Assembly (NCBI RefSeq): GCF_008329535.1
Contig: NZ_NPKR01000006.1
Coordinates: 248,001 to 312,000 of the forward strand
Origin: Mycolicibacterium sp. P1-18
GTDB lineage: Bacteria; Actinomycetota; Actinomycetes; Mycobacteriales; Mycobacteriaceae
Length of the DNA stretch: 64,000 nt
Reading direction: 5' to 3'
Position numbers and translations under genes: made by a program. Positions 16,579 to 23,907 of the stretch are shown here, piece by piece; the first letter of the stretch is position 1; each line of letters starts with the position of its first letter. The notes under the pieces were generated by a model. That model was not told where the DNA came from. It saw only the letters and a program-made list of their open reading frames with translations, and did no database searches.

Positions 16579-17287
16579 ATCCACCGTCCGCATCGGGCTC
16601 GTCCTGCCCGACGTCATGGGCACCTACGGAGACGGCGGCAATGCCGTCGTCCTGCGGGAGCGGTTGCGGCTCAGGGCAATCGACGCCGAGGTCGTCGAGA
16701 TCACGCTGGCCGACCCGGTCCCGGAGTCGCTGGACCTCTACACCCTCGGCGGGGCGGAGGACTACGCCCAGCGGCTGGCCACCAAGCATCTGATCCAGTA
16801 CCCCGGCCTGCAGCGGGCCGCCGAGCGGGGCGCGCCGGTGCTGGCGATCTGCGCGGCGATCCAGGTGCTCGGGCACTGGTACGAGACGTCGTCGGGCGAG
16901 CGGGTGGACGGCGTCGGCGTGCTCGACGTGACCACCTCGCCCCAGCCCGCGCGGACCATCGGCGAAGTGGTCTCGCAGCCGCTGGTGCCAGGCCTCGACC
17001 AACGGCTGACGGGCTTCGAGAACCACCGCGGCGGAACGACGTTGGGGCCGGCGGCCGCGCCGCTGGCCAAGGTGATCAGCGGGGCAGGCAACCGCGAGGG
17101 CGACGGTTTCGACGGTGCGGTGCAGGGCAGCATCGTCGCGACGTATCTGCACGGGCCGTGCCTGGCCCGCAACCCGCAACTGGCCGACCACCTACTGTCG
17201 CGGGTGGTGGGCGAGCTGGCGCCGGTCCAACTGTCCGAAGTGGAGCAGTTGCGTCGCGAACGCTTGGCGGCCCCGCGCCGCGCGTAG
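16571..17287 (+). CDS. gatD: GatD: lipid II isoglutaminyl synthase, glutamine amidotransferase subunit
   Basis: Class I glutaminase that supplies ammonia to MurT. The 238 residues contain the CobB/CobQ-type fold with DVMGTYGDGGNAVVL, the nucleophilic Cys in VLAICAAIQVLG (about residue 94), the substrate Arg region in GFENHRGGTTLG, and the catalytic His in VATYLHGPCLARNP (about residue 190). Starts with GTG inside the end of murT (8-base overlap), so expression is coupled. Formerly annotated cobQ2 in mycobacteria, though it is not in cobalamin synthesis. Confidence 0.95.
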   Translation: MSESTVRIGLVLPDVMGTYGDGGNAVVLRERLRLRAIDAEVVEITLADPVPESLDLYTLGGAEDYAQRLATKHLIQYPGLQRAAERGAPVLAICAAIQVLGHWYETSSGERVDGVGVLDVTTSPQPARTIGEVVSQPLVPGLDQRLTGFENHRGGTTLGPAAAPLAKVISGAGNREGDGFDGAVQGSIVATYLHGPCLARNPQLADHLLSRVVGELAPVQLSEVEQLRRERLAAPRRA

Positions 17288-17310
17288 CCTCGGGCGCTCG
17301 TCGAGATCGA

Positions 17311-17373
17311 CCGCGAGACATAAACGGTGGCGGGCTTTCCCGGCGTGTCGCCGCCGAGGTTTATGCCTCGCGG
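17311..17373. repeat. 63-bp palindromic intergenic repeat, copy 1
   Basis: Outer arms CCGCGAGACATAAAC (17311-17325) and GTTTATGCCTCGCGG (17359-17373) pair with a single mismatch; an inner GGCGG/CCGCC pair extends the hairpin. The core CGGCGTGTCGC (17341-17351) ends 22 bases from the right end, the same as in the three other copies. The stop codon of the DUF559 gene lies inside (17361-17363). Confidence 0.8.
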
Positions 17374-18212
17374 CAGTTGCGACGAGCCAGCGCGTGCCGG
17401 ATGCGCTGGAGCACGTCCATCGGGTGCTCACCAGCGAGCACTCGGATGACGATCCATCCCATCCGCTCGAGCATCTGCAGTCTGCTGACGTCCTTCCGAT
17501 ATTGCTGACGGTCCGTTCGGTGCTGGTCGCCGTCGTACTCCACCGCGACCATGTACTCGTCCCAGCCAAGGTCGAGATACGCGAGGGGGTAGTAATCACC
17601 GTTGTGAACCATCAACTGGCACTTCGGCTTCGGCAGACCGGCGTCCAATACGAGTAGGCGCAACCAGGTCTCCTTCGGCGACGTGCCGCCGGCATCCATC
17701 AGCGCGATCGCGTCGCGTGCCTTCCGCACGCCTCGACTGCCACGGTGCCGGATCAGCAGCGGTTCGACGTCGGCCGCCGAGATCCCCGTCGCGTGAGCCA
17801 GCGCGTCCAGTCTCGTCACCGCTGCGTCGCGGCCGAGATGCCGACCGAGGTCCAGTGCCGTACGAGCCGTCGTGGTCACCGAGATGCCGTCCACGACGAC
17901 GATCTCATCGGACTCGACGCGCTCGTTGCGCGTGACCACTCCGCGGGGTGCGTGTTGATTGCGCCAGATCAGCTCGACGGCTTCGTCGTCGTCCACCCAC
18001 TTCGCACCGTGCAACGCCGACGCCGTCACCCCTGCCACGACGCCACGGCCCTTGGACCACAACACCGCGGCACGCGCACGGTCCGCGATGGTCAGCTCTG
18101 CGAACTCCGCGACGTAGACGTCGGGATGAATGGCCTCGAAGCGAGTCCGAAGTCGATGACGGGTCAGCCGTCCACGGCTTACCGCCCGACTCCCCGAGAA
18201 GACCGCTGCCAT
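17361..18212 (-). CDS. DUF559 nuclease-like protein with AbiEi-like N-terminal region
   Basis: The N-terminus (FSGSRAVSRGRLTRHRLRTRF, then HPDVYVA) resembles the winged-helix of AbiEi-type antitoxins, a common mycobacterial arrangement. The C-terminal third carries a Vsr/DUF559-type PD-(D/E)XK-like domain: YLDLGWDEYMVAVEYDGDQH with acidic residues, then YRKDVSRLQMLERMGW and VIRVLAGE. About 283 residues from the ATG at 18212; a longer frame runs into repeat copy 2. The gene is bracketed by direct copies of a 63-bp palindrome, and its last codons and TAA lie in copy 1. DNA cleavage activity and any phage-defence role are unproven. Rv3714c in M. tuberculosis occupies the same place. Confidence 0.8.
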   Translation of the reverse strand: MAAVFSGSRAVSRGRLTRHRLRTRFEAIHPDVYVAEFAELTIADRARAAVLWSKGRGVVAGVTASALHGAKWVDDDEAVELIWRNQHAPRGVVTRNERVESDEIVVVDGISVTTTARTALDLGRHLGRDAAVTRLDALAHATGISAADVEPLLIRHRGSRGVRKARDAIALMDAGGTSPKETWLRLLVLDAGLPKPKCQLMVHNGDYYPLAYLDLGWDEYMVAVEYDGDQHRTDRQQYRKDVSRLQMLERMGWIVIRVLAGEHPMDVLQRIRHALARRNCREA

Positions 18213-18243
18213 TCCCGAACAGTGGCATCGCCCACCGACAGCC

Positions 18244-18306
18244 CGGCGAGACATAAGCCATGGCGGCCACCACCGGCGTGTCGCCGCCAAGAGTTATGTC
18301 TCGCGG
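18244..18306. repeat. 63-bp palindromic intergenic repeat, copy 2
   Basis: Arms GCGAGACATAA (18246-18256) and TTATGTCTCGC (18294-18304) are perfect; inner TGGCGG pairs with CCGCCA. Core CGGCGTGTCGC at 18274-18284 ends 22 bases from the right end CTCGCGG. Same orientation as copy 1, so the DUF559 gene sits between direct copies. Confidence 0.8.
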
Positions 18307-18348
18307 GGAGGGGGCGGAACGCGGTCGCGGGAGAGCGCGAGCCCCCGC

Positions 18349-18756
18349 CTACAACCCCAGGTCGCGCAGGAACTCCGGCTTGTAGGCCTCGAGGATCACG
18401 TAGCTCGGGTCGGGCACCGGCACGTCCGGCGCGTCGTCGTCGACCGCGTGCCCGTCGCCGACGTCGACCCACTGCTGTGCGGATTCGTCCCACCGGCTCG
18501 TCGTGTACTCGGCGGTGAGGTCGTCGGCGAGCACGAGTTCACGAACGGAACGCTCGGCTTCCTTGGCATCCCGCAGGCTGCACGTGTACAGCTGAATCCG
18601 GTTGCCGTCGCGGGTCACCGTCACCCGGCTGCCCAGCCGTTGCCGGGCCGCGTCGTCCACGTCGAGTGACCGCAGCCGGTCCCAGAACGACAGGTGGTGC
18701 GCCTGGTCGCCGAGTTCGACCTCGACCTTGAACTCATCGTCACGCATGGTCGACAA
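18349..18756 (-). CDS. Conserved hypothetical protein downstream of recR
   Basis: A soluble 135-residue protein without signal peptide or membrane segment. It begins MSTMRDDEFKVEVELG (a second ATG three codons later, 18747, is as likely), contains LSFWDRLRSLDVDDAARQRL and a beta-rich middle RVTVTRDGNRIQLYTCS, and ends with an acidic, Pro-containing tail. Its start is one base from the recR stop, so it is the last gene of the YbaB-recR operon. I do not recognise a domain; placement hints at DNA repair but that is inference. Confidence 0.7.
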   Translation of the reverse strand: MSTMRDDEFKVEVELGDQAHHLSFWDRLRSLDVDDAARQRLGSRVTVTRDGNRIQLYTCSLRDAKEAERSVRELVLADDLTAEYTTSRWDESAQQWVDVGDGHAVDDDAPDVPVPDPSYVILEAYKPEFLRDLGL

Positions 18757-18757
18757 C

Positions 18758-19369
18758 CTAAGCCATCGCCCGGCGGCCGGTCAGAGCGCGTCCCAGGGTG
18801 AGCTCGTCGGCGAATTCCAGATCGCCACCCATCGGCAGCCCGGAGGCGATGCGGGTGACCGTCAGCCCGGGAATGTCGCGGAGCATGCGCACCAGGTAGG
18901 TCGCCGTCGCCTCGCCCTCGGTGTTGGGGTCGGTCGCGATGATCACCTCGGCGACGTCCACGCCGTCGACCCGCTCGCCAATTCGGTTCAGCAGCTCGCG
19001 AATTCGCAGCTGCTCGGGCCCGATGCCCGACAACGGATCCAGTGCGCCGCCCAGCACGTGGTAGCGCCCGCGGAACTCGCGCGTGCGTTCGACGGCCGCG
19101 ACGTCCTTCGGTTCCTCCACCACGCACACCTGCGAGGCGTCCCGCCGCGAATCCGAGCAGATGCGGCAGCGCTCGGCATCGGAGACGTTTCCGCACACCG
19201 AGCAGAACTGCACGCCGTCACGCACCTTGGCCAGCACCGCGGTCAACCGGTCGATGTCGGGCGGCTCGACCGAGAGCAGATGAAAGGCGATGCGCTGGGC
19301 GCTCTTCGGCCCGATGCCCGGCAGCTTGCCCAGTTCGTCGATCAGGTCCTGGACGGGCCCCTCGAACAA
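18758..19369 (-). CDS. recR: Recombination protein RecR
   Basis: Helps load RecA at gaps in DNA as part of RecFOR. The 203 residues are normal in length and order: N-terminal helix-hairpin-helix (LGKLPGIGPKSAQRIAFHLL), four-Cys zinc finger (FCSVCGNVSDAERCRIC), Toprim domain with CVVEEPKDVAAVE and IIATDPNTEGEATA, and a C-terminal Walker-B-like segment. TTG is the likely start, 1 base after the YbaB stop, giving a ybaB-recR pair as in most bacteria. Confidence 0.97.
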   Translation of the reverse strand: MFEGPVQDLIDELGKLPGIGPKSAQRIAFHLLSVEPPDIDRLTAVLAKVRDGVQFCSVCGNVSDAERCRICSDSRRDASQVCVVEEPKDVAAVERTREFRGRYHVLGGALDPLSGIGPEQLRIRELLNRIGERVDGVDVAEVIIATDPNTEGEATATYLVRMLRDIPGLTVTRIASGLPMGGDLEFADELTLGRALTGRRAMA

Positions 19370-19370
19370 G

Positions 19371-19703
19371 TCAGAGCCCCGGGATCTCTAAGCCGCCGAG
19401 GCCGCCGGCCAGCGGACCGAGCTTGCTCTGCGCCATCAACGTCACCTGTTGGGCGGCGTCCCGGATGGCGCCGACGACGAGGTCCTGCAGCGTCTCGACG
19501 TCGTCGGGGTCGACGACCTTCGGGTCGATCGCCACGCCGGTCACCTCGCCGCTGCCCTTCATCGTGACCTGAACCAGGCCGCCGCCGGCCTGTCCGTGCA
19601 CCTCGGTGACGGCGAGCGCTTCCTGCGCCTCCATCAACTGCTGCTGCACCTGCTGGGCCTGCGCGAGGAGCGCCGACATGTCGGGCGGTTGGCCGGGTTG
19701 CAT
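19371..19703 (-). CDS. YbaB/EbfC family nucleoid-associated protein
   Basis: A small DNA-binding dimer found beside recR in many bacteria. The 110-residue protein has a Gln-rich coiled first helix (LLAQAQQVQQQLMEAQEAL), then the core GGGLVQVTMKGSGEVTGVAIDP and a long C-terminal helix (LQDLVVGAIRDAAQQV). The ATG at 19703 was chosen (MQPGQPPDM) because AAGGGG stands upstream; the longer frame runs into the amidase promoter. Rv3716c is the counterpart. Confidence 0.92.
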   Translation of the reverse strand: MQPGQPPDMSALLAQAQQVQQQLMEAQEALAVTEVHGQAGGGLVQVTMKGSGEVTGVAIDPKVVDPDDVETLQDLVVGAIRDAAQQVTLMAQSKLGPLAGGLGGLEIPGL

Positions 19704-19788
19704 GACGGTCCCCTTGCGTATTGGTCTCGAACTGATTGCTGTCTCAGCGCTTGGCGATTCGTCCTCCAAGAGTAGTCGTCCCGCGAAC

Positions 19789-19794
19789 TAGCTT
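19789..19794 (+). promoter_or_regulatory. -10 box TAGCTT of leaderless amidase transcript
   Basis: TAGCTT (TANNNT) is 7 nt before the GTG at 19802 and favours that start over upstream in-frame codons in the promoter region of the divergent YbaB gene. Confidence 0.55.
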
Positions 19795-19801
19795 GGGCGT
19801 C

Positions 19802-20563
19802 GTGCACGTACCTGTCTGCCTGCGTGTCGGCGCAGCCCTCGCCGTCGGCCTCCTCGTCGCAGCGCTCGTCTCTCCGTCCGCCGCGGCCGCCCCGTCGAAC
19901 ATCGCCGGGATGATCGTCTTCCTCGATCCCGGCCACAACGGTGCCAACGACGCGTCCCTGACCAAACAGGTCCCGACGGGGCGCGGCGGCACGAAGGACT
20001 GCCAAACCAGCGGGACGACGACCGACGACGGTTATCCCGAGCACACCTTCAACTGGGAGACCGTGCTGCGCATCCGGGCGCTGCTGACGCAGCTCGGCGT
20101 GCGCACCGCGATGTCGCGCGGCGACGACACCAGCGTCGCGGCCTGCGTCGACGAGCGGGCCGCCATGGCCAACGCCTTGAAGCCGGACGCCATCGTCTCC
20201 ATCCACGCCGACGGTGGGCCTGCGACGGGGCGTGGTTACCACGTGAACTACTCGTCACCGCCGCTCAACCAGGTGCAGGCGGGCCCGTCGGTCCAGTTCG
20301 CCCAGGCGATGAACGCCCAACTGCAGGCCTCGGGGCTGATGCCCGCCAACTACATCGGCCAGGGCGGGCTCTACGGGCGCTCCGACCTCACTGGTCTGAA
20401 CCTGGCGCAGTACCCGTCGATCCTCGTCGAGATGGGCAACATGAAGAACCCCGCCGACTGCGCGTTGATCGAGAGCCCCGACGGTCGGCAGAAGTACGCC
20501 GACGCCGTGGTGCGGGGCATCGTCAGCTTCCTGGGGACGCGGCCGCCGCGGGCAGTCGCCTAG
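19802..20563 (+). CDS. ami1: Zinc N-acetylmuramoyl-L-alanine amidase (Ami1, Rv3717-like)
   Basis: Exported amidase_3 enzyme that cuts the bond between MurNAc and the stem peptide and helps daughter-cell separation. A GTG start gives a signal peptide (LAVGLLVAALVSPSAAAAP) and a mature domain with the zinc ligands His in IVFLDPGHNG, Glu in DDGYPEHTFNWETV and His in VSIHADGG, plus the catalytic Glu in ILVEMGNMKN. Cysteines in TKDCQTS and AACVDERA may form a disulfide, as in Rv3717. It lacks any separate cell-wall-binding domain, also as in Rv3717. Confidence 0.93.
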   Translation: MHVPVCLRVGAALAVGLLVAALVSPSAAAAPSNIAGMIVFLDPGHNGANDASLTKQVPTGRGGTKDCQTSGTTTDDGYPEHTFNWETVLRIRALLTQLGVRTAMSRGDDTSVAACVDERAAMANALKPDAIVSIHADGGPATGRGYHVNYSSPPLNQVQAGPSVQFAQAMNAQLQASGLMPANYIGQGGLYGRSDLTGLNLAQYPSILVEMGNMKNPADCALIESPDGRQKYADAVVRGIVSFLGTRPPRAVA

Positions 20564-20604
20564 CGGCTAGCTCCCCCGGGTCGCTGCGCGCCTGCCCGCC
20601 GCTA
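20561..20604. terminator. Possible bidirectional terminator between convergent genes
   Basis: TAGCGGC (20561-20567) and GCCGCTA (20598-20604) are perfect inverse copies, and the two stop codons (amidase TAG, SRPBCC CTA on the other strand) sit in the arms. The loop region is GC-rich; no T-run is present. Confidence 0.4.
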
Positions 20605-21042
20605 GTTCGACTCGACCTGATTCTTCAGGTTGGCCAGCACCTCGGCCTGGATCTTGCGCAATCCCAGCGGAGCGAACGTCTTCTCGAAGAAGCCCTTGAC
20701 GCCGCCGGCGCCCTGCCACGTCGTCTTGACGGTCACCGACGCGCCCGGTCCGGCGGGGGCAACTGTGTAGTTGGTCACCATCGTCGAGTTGGCGTCCTTC
20801 TCGATCACGGCGTGGCCTGCGACGTCGACGGTGGCCTTCACGTCGCGCACCCGCTTCTCGGTGGCCTGCAGCTTCCACGTGGCGACGGTGCCCGCGCCCT
20901 GGCCGCCCTCGAGTACCTGGTAGCCGCTGTAGTGCGAGGAAAGGATCTTCGGGCGAACCGTCTGATAATCGGCGACCGCGGCGAACACGACAGCCGGTTC
21001 GGCGTTGATCAAGACAGTGCTGGAGGCGCTGACCTGTCCCAT
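20602..21042 (-). CDS. SRPBCC-fold protein (Rv3718c-like)
   Basis: A 146-residue START/SRPBCC-type protein with a hydrophobic ligand cavity. It begins with a strand STVLINAEPAVVFAAVADYQ, continues GAGTVATWKLQATEKRV, and ends with the long C-terminal helix LRKIQAEVLANLKNQV, the usual fold order. No signal peptide. Its promoter region is shared with the divergent FAD oxidoreductase and contains a 9-bp palindrome. Lipid or polyketide binding is typical for the fold, but its ligand is unknown. Confidence 0.85.
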   Translation of the reverse strand: MGQVSASSTVLINAEPAVVFAAVADYQTVRPKILSSHYSGYQVLEGGQGAGTVATWKLQATEKRVRDVKATVDVAGHAVIEKDANSTMVTNYTVAPAGPGASVTVKTTWQGAGGVKGFFEKTFAPLGLRKIQAEVLANLKNQVESN

Positions 21043-21092
21043 CGGTGAAGACTCCTAGATCTGAGGGTGAACGGGTGTTGTCCCGGGCCGGT

Positions 21093-21115
21093 CCGGTCGC
21101 ATCGGGTGCGACCGG
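21093..21115. promoter_or_regulatory. Inverted repeat in the divergent promoter, candidate operator
   Basis: Arms CCGGTCGCA (21093-21101) and TGCGACCGG (21107-21115) around TCGGG form a perfect 9-bp dyad. It lies 4 bp upstream of the putative -10 box TAGCGT (21120-21125), which is 6 nt before the GTG at 21132 (leaderless pattern). Position fits an operator for the FAD oxidoreductase and perhaps the divergent SRPBCC gene. Confidence 0.5.
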
Positions 21116-21131
21116 GGTCTAGCGTACGTGT

Positions 21132-22511
21132 GTGACTGTTGCAGCGACCGAAGCGCAGTCGGCCCACGCGGCAGGCGTGGAGAGACTGCTGGCGAGTTAC
21201 CGAGCGATTCCTCCCAACGCGACGGTACGCCTGGCCAAGCCCACCTCGAACCTCTTCCGAGCCCGTGAGAAGTCGACCGTCAAGGGTCTCGACGTCTCCG
21301 GTCTGACGGGTGTCATCTCCGTCGACCCCGAGGCGCGCACCGCGGACGTCGCGGGCATGTGCACCTACGAGGACCTGGTCGCCGCGACCCTCCCCCACGG
21401 CTTGTCGCCGCTGGTGGTGCCGCAGTTGAAGACCATCACCCTCGGCGGCGCCGTGACGGGACTCGGCATCGAGTCGGCGTCCTTCCGCAACGGCCTTCCG
21501 CACGAATCGGTGCTGGAGATGGACATCCTGACCGGCACCGGCGACGTGGTGACGGCCAGCCGGGACGTCCACCCCGACCTCTTCTACGCGTTCCCCAACT
21601 CCTACGGGACCCTCGGCTACACCGTGCGGTTGAAGATCGAGCTGGAGCCCGTCAAGCCGTTCGTCGCACTGAAGCACCTGCGGTTCACCTCGGTGGCCGA
21701 CCTCGTCGCCACCATGGATCAGATCGTCGAGACGCGCGGCTACGACGGCGCCCCGGTCGACTACGTCGACGGCGTGGTGTTCAGCGCGGACGAGTGCTAC
21801 CTCACCCTCGGCGTGCGGACGGCGACGCCAGGCCCGGTCAGCGACTACACCGGCCAGGACGTCTACTACCGCTCGATTCAGCACGGCGAGGGCGAGAAGC
21901 ACGACCGGCTGACGATTCACGACTACCTGTGGCGGTGGGACACCGACTGGTTCTGGTGCTCGCGGGCCTTCGGCGCCCAGAATCCGACGATCCGGCGCTT
22001 CTGGCCCCGCCGGCTGCGCCGCAGCAGCTTCTACTGGAAGCTCATCGCCTACGACCGACGCTTCGACATCGCCGACCGCATCGAGAAGCGCAACGGCCGG
22101 CCCCCGCTGGAGCGCGTCGTGCAGGACATCGAGGTGCCGATCGAGCGCACGGCCGAGTTCGTCGACTGGTTCCTCGACAACGTGCCGATCGAGCCCATCT
22201 GGCTGTGTCCGTTGAGGTTGCGCGACGACGAGGGCTGGCCTCTGTACCCCATTGCCGGGCACCACACCTACGTCAACATAGGGTTCTGGTCGTCGGTGCC
22301 AGCGGGTTCGGTAGAGGGAGAGACGAACCGCCTGATCGAGAAGAAGGTCAGCGAGCTGGACGGCCACAAATCCCTGTACTCCGACGCCTATTACTCCCCC
22401 GAAGAGTTCAAGCAGCTTTACGGCGGGGATACCTACGGAATGGTCAAGAAGACCTACGACCCAGATTCGCGTCTGCTCGACCTGTACGCGAAAGCCGTGC
22501 AGAGGCGATGA
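21132..22511 (+). CDS. FAD-binding oxidoreductase, DHCR24-like (Rv3719-like)
   Basis: A 459-residue FAD-linked enzyme of the PCMH type. The FAD domain shows VISVDPEARTADVAGMCTYE, then LVVPQLKTITLGGAVTGLGIE and SYGTLGYTVRLKIEL; the C-terminal half resembles the DHCR24/diminuto sterol reductase group that saturates C=C bonds. It is paired with the CFA-type methyltransferase immediately downstream. Similar pairs (tmsA/tmsB or bfaA/bfaB) make 10-methyl fatty acids by methylation and then reduction of a methylene intermediate, so that reaction is a reasonable inference here. The start is GTG, apparently leaderless. The stop overlaps a micro-ORF. Confidence 0.85.
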   Translation: MTVAATEAQSAHAAGVERLLASYRAIPPNATVRLAKPTSNLFRAREKSTVKGLDVSGLTGVISVDPEARTADVAGMCTYEDLVAATLPHGLSPLVVPQLKTITLGGAVTGLGIESASFRNGLPHESVLEMDILTGTGDVVTASRDVHPDLFYAFPNSYGTLGYTVRLKIELEPVKPFVALKHLRFTSVADLVATMDQIVETRGYDGAPVDYVDGVVFSADECYLTLGVRTATPGPVSDYTGQDVYYRSIQHGEGEKHDRLTIHDYLWRWDTDWFWCSRAFGAQNPTIRRFWPRRLRRSSFYWKLIAYDRRFDIADRIEKRNGRPPLERVVQDIEVPIERTAEFVDWFLDNVPIEPIWLCPLRLRDDEGWPLYPIAGHHTYVNIGFWSSVPAGSVEGETNRLIEKKVSELDGHKSLYSDAYYSPEEFKQLYGGDTYGMVKKTYDPDSRLLDLYAKAVQRR

Positions 22512-22570
22512 GCGCTTGCGCGACGAGGAAGAAACGCAGATGAGCGCTGGCGCGACGAGGAGAGCACACT
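22507..22570 (+). repeat. 32-bp tandem duplication carrying two coupled micro-ORFs
   Basis: Units at 22507-22538 and 22539-22570 share GATGAGCGCT, then GCGCGACGAGGA. Each holds an ATG: 22508 encodes an 11-residue peptide (MSACATRKKRR), 22540 a 10-residue one (MSAGATRRAH). The FAD gene stop overlaps the first ATG (ATGA), the first micro-ORF stop overlaps the second ATG (ATGA), and the second stop overlaps the methyltransferase ATG (TGATG). The GACGAGGA of unit 2 is the likely ribosome site of the methyltransferase. Confidence 0.75.
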
Positions 22571-22571
22571 G

Positions 22572-23894
22572 ATGACTACCTACAAAGAGGTTCCCGCGGA
22601 GTCCGCGACGACGCCCGGGCGGTTGACGCTTGCCGAGATTCTCGAGGTGCTCACCGCCGGTGACGATCTGTCGATGAAGTTCACCGCCTATGACGGCAGC
22701 ACGGCCGGCCCCGCCGACGCCCAGGTGGGGCTCGACCTGCGCACCCCCCGCGGCACCACCTACCTGGCGACCTCGCCGGGCGAGCTGGGGCTGGCCCGCG
22801 CCTACGTCTCCGGCGACGTGGAACCCACCGGCGTGCATCCGGGCGATCCCTACGACCTGCTGCGTGCGCTCGGCGACAACATGGACTTCAAGCGTCCGTC
22901 GGCCCGGGTTCTCGCCAACATCGTCCGGTCGATCGGCTTCGAGCACCTGCGCCCGATCGCCCCACCTCCGCAGGAGGCGCTGCCCCGCTGGCGCCGCATC
23001 GCAGAAGGGCTGCGGCACAGCAAGACCCGTGACGCCGAGGCAATCCACCACCACTACGACGTGTCGAACACGTTCTACGAGTGGGTACTTGGGCCGTCGA
23101 TGACCTACACCTGCGCGACCTACCCGGATGCCGACGCCAGCCTGGAGCAAGCCCAGGACAACAAGTACCGGCTGGTGTTCGAGAAGCTCCGCCTGCAACC
23201 CGGCGACCGACTGCTCGACGTCGGCTGCGGCTGGGGCAGCATGGTGCGCTACGCGGCACGCCACGGCGTCAAGGCCGTCGGCGTCACGCTGTCCAAGGAG
23301 CAAGCGACCTGGGCTCAGAAGGCGATCGCCGACGAAGGTCTCGCCGATCTCGCGGAAGTCCGTCACGGGGACTACCGCGACGTGCGCGAATCCGGGTTCG
23401 ACGCCGTGTCGTCCATCGGGCTGACCGAACACATCGGCGTGCAGAACTACGCGTCGTACTTCCGCTTCCTCAAGTCGAAGATGCGCACCGGCGCCCTGTT
23501 GCTGAACCACTGCATCACCCGGCCCGACAACCGATCTGGCGCAGGCGCCGGCGGCTTCATCGACCGGTACGTCTTCCCCGACGGTGAACTCACGGGGTCC
23601 GGGCGGATCATCACCGAGGTGCAGGACGTCGGCCTGGAGGTGCTGCACGAGGAGAACCTGCGGCACCACTACGCGCTGACGCTGCGCGACTGGTGCGCCA
23701 ACCTCGTCGAGCACTGGGACGAGGCGGTGGCCGAGGTCGGTCTGCCGACGGCCAAGGTGTGGGGCCTCTACATGGCCGGGTCGCGACTGGGCTTCGAGAC
23801 GAACGTCGTTCAGCTGCACCAGGTTCTGGCGACCAAGCTGGACAACAAGGGTGGCGACGGCGGCTTGCCGTTGCGGCCCTGGTGGAACGCCTAG
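22572..23894 (+). CDS. Cyclopropane-fatty-acid-synthase-type SAM methyltransferase (Rv3720-like)
   Basis: The 440-residue protein has an N-terminal lipid-binding domain (about 1-150) and a SAM methyltransferase domain: HHYDVSNTFYEWVLGPSMTYTCA, then motif I LLDVGCGWGSMVRYAARHG (about residue 215), VTLSKEQATWAQ, and the bicarbonate-site region SIGLTEHIGVQNYASYF. This is the long CFA synthase type, acting on acyl chains of phospholipids, not the short mycolic-acid cyclopropane synthases. Coupled to the FAD oxidoreductase upstream through two micro-ORFs; together they may make mid-chain methyl-branched fatty acids. Confidence 0.9.
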   Translation: MTTYKEVPAESATTPGRLTLAEILEVLTAGDDLSMKFTAYDGSTAGPADAQVGLDLRTPRGTTYLATSPGELGLARAYVSGDVEPTGVHPGDPYDLLRALGDNMDFKRPSARVLANIVRSIGFEHLRPIAPPPQEALPRWRRIAEGLRHSKTRDAEAIHHHYDVSNTFYEWVLGPSMTYTCATYPDADASLEQAQDNKYRLVFEKLRLQPGDRLLDVGCGWGSMVRYAARHGVKAVGVTLSKEQATWAQKAIADEGLADLAEVRHGDYRDVRESGFDAVSSIGLTEHIGVQNYASYFRFLKSKMRTGALLLNHCITRPDNRSGAGAGGFIDRYVFPDGELTGSGRIITEVQDVGLEVLHEENLRHHYALTLRDWCANLVEHWDEAVAEVGLPTAKVWGLYMAGSRLGFETNVVQLHQVLATKLDNKGGDGGLPLRPWWNA

Positions 23895-23907
23895 CGGCGG
23901 CGAGTGG

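Noticed and set aside
22507..22571. Tandem 32-bp units as a CRISPR-like or VNTR array
   Set aside because: Only two units, with overlapping start/stop codons; better explained as a translational relay.
21009..23819. Open frame of 936 codons on the minus strand
   Set aside because: It runs opposite to the FAD oxidoreductase and methyltransferase genes and has no recognisable motif.
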